A DNA stretch of 64,000 nt from Streptomyces sp. GESEQ-4 (GCF_017948455.1 NZ_JAFFSU010000009.1:1-64000); one strand, 5' to 3'; counted from the stretch's first letter, positions 9,013 to 17,933 are shown. Translations and numbers: made by a program. Notes: a model not told the origin generated them from the sequence alone.

Positions 9013-9708
9013 ATGCCGGTAGCGATCATCACAGGGGCGTCGAAGGGGCTGGGGCGGGCGCTCGCCGAGGCACTGGCCGCGCGGGGCTGGGATCTGGTGC
9101 TGGACGCCAGAGGGGCGAAGGTGCTGGACGAGACGTCGGCGGCCGTGTCCGCGTACGGCACGCGCGTGACGGCGCTGCCGGGCGACGTCACGGACGCCGC
9201 GCACCGGGCCCAGCTGGTCGCGGCGGCCTGGCAGCTCGGCGGGGTCGATCTGGTGGTGAACAACGCGAGCGCGCTGGGCGTCGAGCCGCTCGTACAGCTG
9301 GACGCGCTGCCCCTGGAGGGGCTGCGGCGGGCGCTGGAGGTGAACGTGGTGGCCGCGCTGGGCCTCGTACAGGAGGCGCTGCCGCTGCTGCGGGCGTCGG
9401 GGACGGGCGCGGTGATCACGGTCAGCTCGGACGCGGCTGCCGAGGCGTACGAGACCTGGGGCGGCTACGGGGCCTCGAAGGCGGCCCTGGACCACCTCGC
9501 GGCGGTGCTCGGCGCGGAGGAGCCCGGGCTGCGGGTGTGGGCGGTGGATCCCGGCGACATGGCCACGGACCTGTATGCGGCAGCCGTACCGGACGACGAT
9601 GATCCGCGGCCGGCGCCGGCGAGTGTGGTGCCCGCCTTCCTGCGGTTGCTGGACGAGCGTCCGGCCAGTGGCCGGTACAGCGCGCCCTCCCTGGTGGAGG
9701 GGCGATGA
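9013..9708 (+). CDS. Short-chain dehydrogenase/reductase
   Basis: Classical SDR of 231 residues: NAD(P)-binding TGASKGLG near the N-terminus, NNAS (canonical NNAG) motif, catalytic Ser in VITVSS, and the YGASK catalytic Tyr/Lys motif. It is a cytoplasmic oxidoreductase of unknown substrate. The ATG at 9013 is preceded by AAAGGAGAC. The last codon overlaps the ATG of the QueA-like gene (ATGA), so the two are translationally coupled. This pairing is not part of any queuosine operon I know and may point to the substrate. Confidence 0.9.
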   Translation: MPVAIITGASKGLGRALAEALAARGWDLVLDARGAKVLDETSAAVSAYGTRVTALPGDVTDAAHRAQLVAAAWQLGGVDLVVNNASALGVEPLVQLDALPLEGLRRALEVNVVAALGLVQEALPLLRASGTGAVITVSSDAAAEAYETWGGYGASKAALDHLAAVLGAEEPGLRVWAVDPGDMATDLYAAAVPDDDDPRPAPASVVPAFLRLLDERPASGRYSAPSLVEGR

Positions 9709-10781
9709 CGCTGGCACTGCAGGTTCCGGAGGAGTTGTCCGCGCGCGTGCCGGTCGAGCAGCGGGGGCCCGGGCTCGACCGGGATTCCGTACGGCTGCTG
9801 GTGTCGCGTGGCCGTGCTGTGTCACATCACACCTTCACGGAGCTGCCGCGGCTGCTGCGGGCGGGAGACCTGCTCGTCGTCAATACGTCACCGACGCTCG
9901 CCGCCGCCGTGGACGGGCGGATCGGGCACGCGCGCGTGGTCGTGCACTTCTCCACCCTCGGGGACGACGGACGGTGGGCCGTCGAACTGCGGGAGCCGGA
10001 CGGGAAGGGGGCCACACGCGCGCGTGCGGGAGGTCCTGCGGGGACGGAGGTGCGGTTGCCCGGGGGTGTGCGGCTGGTCCTGGAGGAGGCGCTGAGCGAG
10101 CGGCTGTGGTGGGCGCGGGTGGCCGGAGCGGAGGTGCTCGGCATGCTCCGGGAGCACGGGCGGCCGATTCGCTACTCGTACACGGAGAGGGACCAGCCCT
10201 TGTCCGTGTACCAGACGGTCTTCGCCCTCCCCACCGCCGACGGCCTGGGCAGCGCGGAGATGCCCAGTGCCGCCCGGCCCTTCACGGCCCGGCTGGTGGC
10301 GGAGCTGGTGAGCCGGGGGGTGCAGTTCGCTCCGGTGACGCTGCACACCGGGGTGGCCTCGGTCGAGGTGCACGAGCCGCCGTATCCGGAGCGGTTCGCG
10401 GTGTCTGAGGCGTCGGCGCGGCTGATCAATGCGGTGGCGGCCGGGGATGGACGAGTGATCGCGGTCGGTACCACGGCCGTGCGGGCGGTGGAGTCGGCGG
10501 TCGGGCCCGACGGGGTCGTACGCGCGCGTGCGGGATGGACAGACCTCGTCGTCACCCCGGAGCGCAGGGTGCGGGTGGTGGACGGGCTGCTGACCGGGCT
10601 GCATGAGCCGCAGGCCTCGCATCTGCTGATGCTGGAGGCGATCGCGGGGCGCGAGGCGGTCGACCGGGGATATGAGGAGGCGCTGCGCGAGCGCTACCTG
10701 TGGCACGAGTTCGGGGATGTGCATCTCGTCCTGCCGACGGAGAACGCTCACACAGAGCATTGCTCCAGCAACAGTTGGTGA
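9705..10781 (+). CDS. QueA-family (S-adenosylmethionine:tRNA ribosyltransferase-isomerase-like) protein
   Basis: A 358-residue protein with QueA family landmarks: RLLRAGDLLVVNTSPTLAA, GRPIRYSYTER, YQTVFAL and SAARPFTARLV, FAPVTLHTGVASVEVHEP, RVIAVGTTAVRAVES, and the LLTGLHEPQASHLLMLEAIAG C-terminal block (split for reading). True QueA moves the ribosyl part of SAM to preQ1-tRNA in queuosine synthesis. No tgt, queG/queH or preQ1 genes are nearby, and actinobacteria often lack the pathway, so this member may act on another substrate (inference). Coupled to the upstream SDR and followed by a strong terminator. Confidence 0.85.
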   Translation: MTLALQVPEELSARVPVEQRGPGLDRDSVRLLVSRGRAVSHHTFTELPRLLRAGDLLVVNTSPTLAAAVDGRIGHARVVVHFSTLGDDGRWAVELREPDGKGATRARAGGPAGTEVRLPGGVRLVLEEALSERLWWARVAGAEVLGMLREHGRPIRYSYTERDQPLSVYQTVFALPTADGLGSAEMPSAARPFTARLVAELVSRGVQFAPVTLHTGVASVEVHEPPYPERFAVSEASARLINAVAAGDGRVIAVGTTAVRAVESAVGPDGVVRARAGWTDLVVTPERRVRVVDGLLTGLHEPQASHLLMLEAIAGREAVDRGYEEALRERYLWHEFGDVHLVLPTENAHTEHCSSNSW

Positions 10782-10866
10782 GAGCTTTTCCCGGCCGATG
10801 TGAGGCCGCACATAGGGCGCAGATCACGTACTAGGGGCAATAGGAGACAAACGCGCCCCGCATGAG

Positions 10867-10896
10867 CGGGACAGACGCTCCGGTCTGTCCCGTTTT
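10867..10896 (+). terminator. Rho-independent terminator of the SDR-queA-like operon
   Basis: CGGGACAGAC (10867-10876) pairs perfectly with GTCTGTCCCG (10883-10892), followed by TTTT. Confidence 0.9.
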
Positions 10897-10956
10897 GCCC
10901 TTCCCTGATCCACTATCGGGGATCGTACGTCACACCTTTGCATGGCATTTTTGCGG

Positions 10957-11060
10957 CCGCTAACAATGGCTCCCGTCGCTCAGCGCCGCGGGTATCGCCC
11001 CGCGGCGTTTGTGCCGGAAGCACCCGTGTCCCCTGCCGGACAGCGAGCGACCTCCGCGCT
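10957..11060 (+). ncRNA. Structured leader, candidate c-di-AMP (ydaO-type) riboswitch
   Basis: The leader of the transglycosylase gene is strongly structured. A 9-bp hairpin CGCCGCGGG/CCCGCGGCG spans 10984-11007. A TGTCC-N6-GGACA hairpin follows (from about 11026), then AGCGAGCGACCTCCG. TCGCT near 10976-10980 can pair with AGCGA near 11042-11046 to close the element. The tail resembles the conserved 3' part of ydaO elements (GUC hairpin then CAGCUAACCUC). In Streptomyces such riboswitches control cell-wall hydrolase genes such as rpfA, which fits the gene downstream. Visual comparison only. Confidence 0.5.
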
Positions 11061-11081
11061 ATTCGAAGAGGTCCATCTGCC

Positions 11082-11840
11082 ATGCCCAAGAACACCAAGA
11101 AGCCTGGTCACATTCGCGCCCTGACGCGCACCCACAAGATCGCCATCGCCGGTGTCGCCACGCTCGGCGCCGCCGCGGTCGCGATCTCCGCGGTGCCGAG
11201 CAGCGCGCAGTCGACCACGGCCGAGGCTGCCCCCGCGGGCAAGGTGGCGTACAGCTCCGAACAGATCAAGGATGTCAAGGCCAGCGTCACCGACCAGCTC
11301 GCCGGCGCCAGCCTGAAGGCCGAGCAGATCGCCGCCAAGAAGCACGCCGCCGCAGCGGCCGAGGCGAAGAAGAAGGCCGCCGTCGAGGCCGCCGCGAAGA
11401 AGAAGGCTGCCGCCGCAGCCGCGGCCAAGAAGAAGGCCGAGGCCGCGCGCAAGGCGAAGGAGGCCGCGAGCCGGTCCGCCAAGCGCGCCGCGGTCAAGCC
11501 CGTCGCCGCGAAGACGTACTCCAACAACCTCAACGGCTGGATCAACCACGCCCTCGACATCATGGACGACAAGGGCATCCCCGGTAGCTACAACGGTCTG
11601 TACCGCAACATCATGCGGGAGTCCTCGGGCAACCCGAACGCCATCAACAACTGGGACATCAACGCCATCAACGGTGTCCCCTCGATCGGTCTGCTGCAGG
11701 TCATCAAGCCGACCTTCGACGCCTACCACGTCGCGGGCACGGCCAAGAGCCAGTACGACCCGGTCGCCAACATCGTCGCCGCCGCCAACTACGCGGCCGA
11801 CAAGTACGGCTCGATCGACAACGTCAACAGCGCGTACTGA
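11082..11840 (+). CDS. Secreted lytic transglycosylase (SLT domain)
   Basis: Exported peptidoglycan hydrolase of 252 residues. A signal peptide (basic MPKNTKKPGHIRALTRTHK, then hydrophobic AIAGVATLGAAAVAISAVP) leads into a long Ala/Lys/Glu coiled-coil (about 50-135, repeats of AAAKKKA). A C-terminal SLT-like domain follows: catalytic Glu in NIMRESSGNPNAINNWD, SIGLLQVIKPTFDAYHV, and DPVANIVAAANYA. It would cut glycan strands in the wall during growth or spore germination. The ATG at 11082 starts the signal peptide; upstream sequence is RNA leader. Ended by a terminator shared with the convergent transporter. Confidence 0.9.
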   Translation: MPKNTKKPGHIRALTRTHKIAIAGVATLGAAAVAISAVPSSAQSTTAEAAPAGKVAYSSEQIKDVKASVTDQLAGASLKAEQIAAKKHAAAAAEAKKKAAVEAAAKKKAAAAAAAKKKAEAARKAKEAASRSAKRAAVKPVAAKTYSNNLNGWINHALDIMDDKGIPGSYNGLYRNIMRESSGNPNAINNWDINAINGVPSIGLLQVIKPTFDAYHVAGTAKSQYDPVANIVAAANYAADKYGSIDNVNSAY

Positions 11841-11867
11841 GGTCGGCGCGGACCTCAGCCTCGCGTA

Positions 11868-11911
11868 ACGCCGAAGCGCGGCGCCCCTGCCGGGGTGCCG
11901 CGCTTCGGCGT
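11868..11911. terminator. Long bidirectional terminator hairpin
   Basis: ACGCCGAAGCGCGGC (11868-11882) pairs with GCCGCGCTTCGGCGT (11897-11911), with GCCCC/GGGGT pairing inside. Just after it, TGTCGTACGAGAGCG-like sequence occurs twice in tandem (about 11910-11939). Confidence 0.85.
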
Positions 11912-11940
11912 CGTACGAGAGCGATGTCGTACGAGAGCGG

Positions 11941-14460
11941 TTACTTCCGCATGACCTCCGGCTCGTGGCGGCGCAGGAAGCGGGCCACGAAGAAGCCGCA
12001 GATCACGCCGATGGCGATCAGGGCGGCCATGTCCATGCCCCAGACGGCGACCGTGTTCTCCCACAGCGGGTCGTTGCTCTCGCCCTTGGCGGGCGGGCTG
12101 ATCCGGTTGAAGTCGAGCGTGGCGCCCGCGGCGGCGACCGCCCAGCGCGACGGCATCAGATACGAGAGCTCGTTGACGCCGACCGATCCGGCCAGGGGGA
12201 ACAGGCAGCCCGTGAAGACGACCTGGACGATCGCGAACATGACCAGCAGCGGCATGGTCTTCTCTGCGGTCTTCACCAGGGCCGAGATGATCAGGCCGAA
12301 CATCATCGCGCTGAAGCCCAGCGCCATGATCGGGATGCAGAGTTCCAGGAGGATCTGGCTGCGGAGGATCAGGCCCTCGTCGGGGAGGGTGCGGCTGGAG
12401 AAGCCGATGACGCCGACCATCAGACCCTGCAACACCGTGATGCAGCCGAGCACGAACACCTTGGACATCAGGTACGCGGACCGGGACAGGCCGGTCGCGC
12501 GCTCCCGCTCGTAGATGACCCGTTCCTTGATCAGTTCACGGACGGAGTTGGCGGCGCCGGCGAAGCACGCGCCGACCGCGAGGATCAGCAGGACGGTCAG
12601 GGCCGTGCCGTTCGCGACGGGCTGGCCGGTGTTCGGGTTGATCTCCGTGTTGACCAGGAGGTCCTTGCCCTGGTCGATGAGCAGGCTCACCGAGCCGAGG
12701 ACGAGCGGCAGGATCACCGTCAGGGCCAGGAAGCCCTTGTCCGAGGCGATGACGGAGACATAGCGGCGCACCAACGTGGTGAACTGGGACATCCAGCCCT
12801 GCGGTTTCGGCGGCCGCATCGCCTGCATCGGCGGCATCTGTACGGACTGTGCCGCTATCGCGTCGATGTCCGCTGCGTAGATCTGGTAGTGCTGCGAGCC
12901 CTTCCAGCGTCCGGCCCAGTCGTAGTCGCGGTAGTTCTCGAAGGCGGAGAAGACGTCGGCCCAGGTGTCGTAGCCGAAGAAGTTCAGCGCCTCCTCGGGC
13001 GGGCCGAAGTAGGCGACTGCGCCGCCCGGCGCCATCACCAGGAGCTTGTCGCAGATCGCCAGCTCGGCCACCGAGTGCGTGACGACGAGGACCGTACGGC
13101 CGTCGTCGGCGAGGCCGCGCAGGAGCTGCATGACATCGCGGTCCATGCCCGGGTCGAGACCGGACGTAGGCTCGTCGAGGAAGATCAGCGACGGCTTGGT
13201 GAGCAGTTCCAGAGCCACCGAGACGCGCTTGCGCTGGCCGCCGGAGAGGGAGGTGACCTTCTTCTCCTTGTGGACGTCCAGCTTCAGCTCGCGCAGCACC
13301 TCGTCGATGCGCTGATCGCGCTCGCGCGCGGTGGTGTCGGCCGGGAAGCGGAGCTTGGCCGCGTACTTGAGGGCCTTCTTGACGGTCAGCTCCTTGTGCA
13401 GGATGTCGTCCTGCGGGACCAGACCGATGCGCTGACGCAGCTCGGCGAACTGCTTGTACAGGTTCCGGTTGTCGTAGAGGACGTCGCCCTCGTTGGCGGG
13501 CCGGTAGCCGGTGAGCGCCTTGAGCAGCGTCGACTTGCCGGAGCCGGACGGTCCGATGACCGCGATCAGCGACTTCTCCGGGACGCCGAAGGACACGTCC
13601 TTGAGGATCTGCTTCCCACCGTCGACGGTGACCGTCAAGTGGCGTGCGGAGAAGGAGACTTCACCGGTGTCGACGAACTCTTCCAGGCGGTCGCCGACGA
13701 TCCGGAACGTCGAGTGGCCGACGCCCACGATGTCGGCGGGGCCCAACATCTGCGAGCCGCCCTTGGCGATCGGCTGGCCGTTGACGTACGTGCCGTTGTG
13801 CGAGCCCAGGTCGCGGATCTCCATGCGGCCGTCGGGCATCGAGTGGAACTCGGCGTGGTTGCGCGAGACCTGCAGGTCGGAGACGACCAGGTCGTTCTCC
13901 AGGGCACGCCCGATGCGCATGACGCGGCCGATCGAGAACTGGTGGAACGTGGTCGGACTGCGGTCGCCGTAGACCGGCGGCGCCCCCGCGCCACCACCGG
14001 GGCCCTGCTGCTGCGGGATGTGCGGCGCGGCCTGCTGCCAGCCCTGCTGTTGCGGAACCTGCTGCGGCGGCGCCTGCTGCGCCCAGCCGGGGCTCGCGCT
14101 CTGCGCGGCGTACGGCTGCGGCTGCTGCTGGGGCTGGGGCTGGGCCACAACGGCCGCGGTACCGGACGCGTTCAGGCACGGGCCGTCGGTCGCGTTGCCC
14201 AGGTACACGGCCGAGCCGGGGCCGATCTCCATCTGGTGGATCCGCTGGCCCTGCACGAATGTGCCGTTGGTGCTGCCGTGGTCCTCGATGACCCAACTGC
14301 GGCCCCCCCAGCTGATCGTGGCGTGACGCCAGGACACCCTGGCGTCATCGAGCACGATGTCCCCCTGCGGATCACGTCCGAGGGTGTATGGCCTGGACGG
14401 ATCGAGCGTCCAGGTCCGTCCGTTCAATTCCAGTACGAGTTCCGGCACTCCATGCCCCAC
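11941..14460 (-). CDS. FHA-domain ABC transporter (ATPase-permease fusion, ABCG-like)
   Basis: Membrane protein of 839 residues. FHA domain 1 (about 20-95; YTLGRDPQGD, STNGTFVQG) is followed by a Gln/Pro-rich linker (about 105-165), FHA domain 2 (about 175-255; MRIGRALENDLVVSD, GSHNGTYVNG), and an ABC ATPase (about 270-500; Walker A GPSGSGKST, signature LSGGQRKRVSVA, Walker B LIFLDEPTSGLD). An ABC2-type permease with about six helices (about 575-830) ends the protein. FHA domains bind phosphothreonine, so Ser/Thr kinases probably control it. Mycobacterial Rv1747, a related fusion, exports cell-envelope glycolipid. Start is GTG at 14460; a GTG at 14448 is also possible. Substrate unknown. Confidence 0.92.
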   Translation of the reverse strand: MGHGVPELVLELNGRTWTLDPSRPYTLGRDPQGDIVLDDARVSWRHATISWGGRSWVIEDHGSTNGTFVQGQRIHQMEIGPGSAVYLGNATDGPCLNASGTAAVVAQPQPQQQPQPYAAQSASPGWAQQAPPQQVPQQQGWQQAAPHIPQQQGPGGGAGAPPVYGDRSPTTFHQFSIGRVMRIGRALENDLVVSDLQVSRNHAEFHSMPDGRMEIRDLGSHNGTYVNGQPIAKGGSQMLGPADIVGVGHSTFRIVGDRLEEFVDTGEVSFSARHLTVTVDGGKQILKDVSFGVPEKSLIAVIGPSGSGKSTLLKALTGYRPANEGDVLYDNRNLYKQFAELRQRIGLVPQDDILHKELTVKKALKYAAKLRFPADTTARERDQRIDEVLRELKLDVHKEKKVTSLSGGQRKRVSVALELLTKPSLIFLDEPTSGLDPGMDRDVMQLLRGLADDGRTVLVVTHSVAELAICDKLLVMAPGGAVAYFGPPEEALNFFGYDTWADVFSAFENYRDYDWAGRWKGSQHYQIYAADIDAIAAQSVQMPPMQAMRPPKPQGWMSQFTTLVRRYVSVIASDKGFLALTVILPLVLGSVSLLIDQGKDLLVNTEINPNTGQPVANGTALTVLLILAVGACFAGAANSVRELIKERVIYERERATGLSRSAYLMSKVFVLGCITVLQGLMVGVIGFSSRTLPDEGLILRSQILLELCIPIMALGFSAMMFGLIISALVKTAEKTMPLLVMFAIVQVVFTGCLFPLAGSVGVNELSYLMPSRWAVAAAGATLDFNRISPPAKGESNDPLWENTVAVWGMDMAALIAIGVICGFFVARFLRRHEPEVMRK

Positions 14461-14689
14461 TGAGTAGTCCCCCGAGTTACCCCCATCACAGGGAGTCTAG
14501 GGATGTCGAACATCGTCGGGAACTATTTCAGGCTCCGCCCCCTGACTGAAAGCCGGGCCTTGTGAGGACCACGCACACACGCTTCGACTGGTTCCGTTGA
14601 CGGGGTTGAAACCGGCCCGGAGAGTGGTAATCCCACGCGAGGGGGACACACGCGGCGGTAGCGCCGCGCTGCGGATCGGGGGGTCTGCC

Positions 14690-16543
14690 ATGAAACCGGC
14701 CTTGAGCGTCAGGAGCGCGACCTACGACACGAAGGTGCCCTGGGGCGACGTCCTGCTGTCCGCGATCGCCGCCGTCAGCTGGGCGTTGATAGGCATGGCG
14801 GGTACGGCCGCACTCGGCCTGCATCTGCTGGAGGCGGACTCGACGGCCTCGCTCGGGCCGATGACCGCGGCGGTGGTGGCACTCGGGGCGGGTGGTTCGG
14901 TCACGCCGTCGGGCGATGTGTCCGCATTCGGGCTGACCGGCGCGGAGGCGAACACTGCCATCGAGATCACGCCATTGGGAGTGAGCCTGGTCGGCGCCCT
15001 GCTGCTGTCATGGTTCTTTCTACGGTCCTTGCGTGCGGCCGGGGTTGTGATCTCCCGGTCCGAACTCCTCGCGCGCGCGGGCTCGGTGATCGCCCTCTTC
15101 GTGGCGACGCTGGGCGGGCTGGCCTGGGCGGGGCACGACGTGATCACGATCGACGGAGGCGCGCTCGGCCTCGACGATCTGCCCGGCGGTGGCGGTGACG
15201 GCGGCGTCGAGATTCCCGGCGTCGGTGACATCGGGGACATCGGCGGGCTGCTGCCCGATCAGGTCGGCGACCTCGTCGACGCCGAGGCGGCGGTCGGCTT
15301 CACCGTCGACACGGTGCCGACCCTGCTCGGCGGGCTGTTCTGGTCGGCGGGGGTCCTGCTGATCGCCCTGCTGGCCTCCCGCCGCACTCCCCTGCCGCAC
15401 GGCTGGGAGATCGTCCACCGAGTGGTACGGCCGGCCGTGTCCGCCCTCGTCACGGTGCTGCTGGTGGCGGTCGCGGCGGGGCTCGCGGCGGCCGCGTACG
15501 CGGCGATCGGCGACGACAACCCCAAGCGGATCGCCGGCGCGGCCCTGCTCGGCGCCCCGAACGGCGTCTGGCTGGGCATCCCCATCGGCCTGTTCGTGCC
15601 ATGGGACGGCCGCGCGTCCGGCCCCTTGACCGCCCTCCTGCCGGATCCCCTGGACGATCTGCTGAGCTCCGAGGTCGACCAGTCCGTCTCCCTGAGCCGG
15701 CTGGCCGAGCTGGACGGGCGGGTGTGGCTGCTCGGAGTCGCCGCCGCGATGATGATGCTGCTGGCGGGGGTGCTGCATGCGGTGCGGACGCCTGTGGCGG
15801 GGGGCGTACGAGATCCCGTGGCTGTACGAGATCCAGGCGCCCTCGGTTTCGCCGGGCGGTGTGCGCTGCGGCTCGGGGTCGTGACCGCGCTGGCGCTGCC
15901 GCTGCTCGCGTGGCTCGCGGAGGTGTCGGTGGATGCCTCGCTGTCGGTGCTGGGCGTGGACGCGTTCGGGGCGGGGATCGAGTTGCACGGGCATCTCGGC
16001 ATGGCGTTGCTGCTGGGTGCCGCCTGGGGTGCGGGGGCGGGGGCCGCCGGGGCGCTGCTGGCGCGGGCGACCGGAGCGGCAGGGCGGGCGGCGTCGCCGC
16101 TGGCACGCGGTGCCGCGGGGGCGGGGGCCGAGGGCGGGACGCTTCCGCAGCATGCGGGGCGGTCGGGGCCGTACGTGCCCGGTGCGCCGTATCGGCCGCC
16201 GAACCCGGCCACCAACCCGTATCTGCGGATGCCGGACGAGTTGCGGGAGCCGGAGGATGCGCGGCCGGAGCCGGAACGGGGAGCGGCGAAGCCGCCCGGG
16301 CAGGAAAGGTCGGACGCGCCGCCCTCCCCCGAAGCCCGGCCGGCGAGCGCGGCACCGCCCGGCGGCGACGTGTACGGCGCGCCGACGGTGGCCCGGCCGA
16401 TGGGGCCGCCGCCGCGGTGGCCACGACGGTCCGCCGAGTCGCGCCGCGAAGACGCGGAACAGGCCCCGCCGGGCCAGCGGCGGCAACCGCCGCCGCCACC
16501 TCCGCCTCCGCCGCCACCTCCGAGGGCGCCGAAGGGGCACTGA
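14690..16543 (+). CDS. Streptophobe-family integral membrane protein
   Basis: A 617-residue protein with about eight to ten hydrophobic segments (ILLSAIAAVSWALIGMAG-like near 20-40; SLVGALLLSWFFLRSL; VIALFVATLGGLAW; VLLIALLA; LGVVTALALPLLAWLAE; MALLLGAAWGAGAGAAG). A disordered, charged C-terminal tail of about 110 residues follows, ending in an uninterrupted run of twelve prolines. This matches the streptophobe family, so far described only as streptomycete-specific hydrophobic proteins of unknown function. The ATG at 14690 has GGGGGG upstream. Divergent from the FHA-ABC gene across a 229-base gap. Confidence 0.82.
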   Translation: MKPALSVRSATYDTKVPWGDVLLSAIAAVSWALIGMAGTAALGLHLLEADSTASLGPMTAAVVALGAGGSVTPSGDVSAFGLTGAEANTAIEITPLGVSLVGALLLSWFFLRSLRAAGVVISRSELLARAGSVIALFVATLGGLAWAGHDVITIDGGALGLDDLPGGGGDGGVEIPGVGDIGDIGGLLPDQVGDLVDAEAAVGFTVDTVPTLLGGLFWSAGVLLIALLASRRTPLPHGWEIVHRVVRPAVSALVTVLLVAVAAGLAAAAYAAIGDDNPKRIAGAALLGAPNGVWLGIPIGLFVPWDGRASGPLTALLPDPLDDLLSSEVDQSVSLSRLAELDGRVWLLGVAAAMMMLLAGVLHAVRTPVAGGVRDPVAVRDPGALGFAGRCALRLGVVTALALPLLAWLAEVSVDASLSVLGVDAFGAGIELHGHLGMALLLGAAWGAGAGAAGALLARATGAAGRAASPLARGAAGAGAEGGTLPQHAGRSGPYVPGAPYRPPNPATNPYLRMPDELREPEDARPEPERGAAKPPGQERSDAPPSPEARPASAAPPGGDVYGAPTVARPMGPPPRWPRRSAESRREDAEQAPPGQRRQPPPPPPPPPPPPRAPKGH

Positions 16544-16724
16544 GGGGGCACTGAAGGGGCGCCGAACCGACGGGCCGGTGGCCGTGCCGTGTCCGTCGGT
16601 GGCGGCCGCCCTTCTGTGAGCTGCCTGTCAGTCGGCTGTCACCCGAGCGACATCCAGAGTTCCGCGTCCGCTGGGCGGACCTGCGGGGCGGTGGGCACAG
16701 GGTGCCGGATACGGTGGGAGCACC

Positions 16725-17933
16725 ATGAGCGCTTCGCAGACCTCAGACTTCCCCACCCTTCTCGTCAAGATCTTCGGGAAGGACAGGCCGGGCATCACGG
16801 CCGGCCTCTTCGACACCCTCGCTGCCTACTCGGTCGACGTGGTCGACATCGAGCAGGTCGTCACGCGTGGCCGGATGGTTCTGTGCGTGCTGGTGACCGA
16901 GCCGCCGCGAGGGCTCGAAGGGGACCTGCGCGCCACCGTCCACAGCTGGGCGGAGTCGATGAAGATGCAGGCGGAGATCATCTCCGGCACGGGCGACAAC
17001 CGGCCCCGCGGCCTCGGCCGTTCGCTGGTGACCGTGCTCGGGCATCCGCTCACCGCGGAGGCGACCGCCGCGGTCGCGGCCCGTATCACGCGCACCGGCG
17101 GCAACATCGACCGTATCTTCCGGCTCGCCAAGTACCCGGTGACGGCGGTCGAGTTCGCGGTGTCCGGCGTGGAGACCGAGCCGCTGCGCACCGCCCTGGT
17201 GACCGACGCGGCGGCACTGGGTGTCGATGTGGCGGTCGTGGCCGCGGGACTGCACCGGCGCGCGCAGCGTCTGGTCGTCATGGACGTGGACTCGACGCTC
17301 ATCCAGGACGAGGTGATCGAGCTCTTCGCCGCGCACGCGGGCTGCGAGGCGGAGGTCGCCGAGGTGACGGCGGCGGCGATGCGCGGGGAGCTCGACTTCG
17401 AGCAGTCGCTGCACGCGCGCGTGGCGTTGCTGAAGGGGCTCGACGTCTCGGTGGTGGACAAGGTGCGCAGCGAGGTGCGGCTGACGCCGGGCGCGCGCAC
17501 GCTGATCCGTACGCTGAAGCGGCTCGGCTACCAAGTGGGCGTCGTGTCGGGTGGGTTCACTCAGGTCACGGATGATCTGAAGGAACGTCTCGGCCTGGAC
17601 TTCGCGCAGGCCAACACGCTGGAGATCGTCGACGGGAAGCTGACCGGCAGGGTCACCGGCGAGATCGTGGACCGGGCGGGGAAGGCGCGGCTGCTGCGCC
17701 GGTTCGCCGCCGAGGCGGGCGTGCCGCTGGCGCAGACCGTGGCGATCGGTGACGGTGCCAACGATCTCGACATGCTGAACGCGGCCGGACTGGGAGTGGC
17801 CTTCAACGCCAAGCCGGTCGTCCGCGAGGCCGCGCACACCGCGGTGAACTTCCCGTTCCTCGACACGGTGCTGTATCTGCTGGGCGTCACCCGCGAAGAG
17901 GTCGAGGCCGCGGACACTCACGACGAGGGCTGA
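16725..17933 (+). CDS. serB: Phosphoserine phosphatase SerB with ACT domains
   Basis: Catalyses the last step of serine biosynthesis, phosphoserine to serine. The 402-residue protein has two N-terminal ACT domains (about 10-165; DRPGITAGLFDTLA, LGHPLTAEATAAVA) that usually bind serine for feedback. A HAD phosphatase domain follows with nucleophile Asp187 in VVMDVDSTLIQDEVIELFA, then GVVSGGFTQVTDDLK and the Mg-binding AIGDGANDLDMLNAAGLGVA (adjacent residues). Long ACT-bearing SerB is typical of actinobacteria. ATG at 16725; monocistronic, ended by a hairpin at 18037. Confidence 0.95.
   Translation: MSASQTSDFPTLLVKIFGKDRPGITAGLFDTLAAYSVDVVDIEQVVTRGRMVLCVLVTEPPRGLEGDLRATVHSWAESMKMQAEIISGTGDNRPRGLGRSLVTVLGHPLTAEATAAVAARITRTGGNIDRIFRLAKYPVTAVEFAVSGVETEPLRTALVTDAAALGVDVAVVAAGLHRRAQRLVVMDVDSTLIQDEVIELFAAHAGCEAEVAEVTAAAMRGELDFEQSLHARVALLKGLDVSVVDKVRSEVRLTPGARTLIRTLKRLGYQVGVVSGGFTQVTDDLKERLGLDFAQANTLEIVDGKLTGRVTGEIVDRAGKARLLRRFAAEAGVPLAQTVAIGDGANDLDMLNAAGLGVAFNAKPVVREAAHTAVNFPFLDTVLYLLGVTREEVEAADTHDEG

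Noticed and set aside
11965..14463. An 832-codon plus-strand open frame opposite the FHA-ABC transporter
   Set aside because: It is exactly antisense to recognised FHA and ABC domains and has low-complexity Arg/Asp/Gln composition.
15020..16540. Minus-strand frames rich in Arg/Pro opposite the streptophobe gene
   Set aside because: Homopolymer-like composition arises from the antisense of proline, alanine and glycine codons; no conserved motif.
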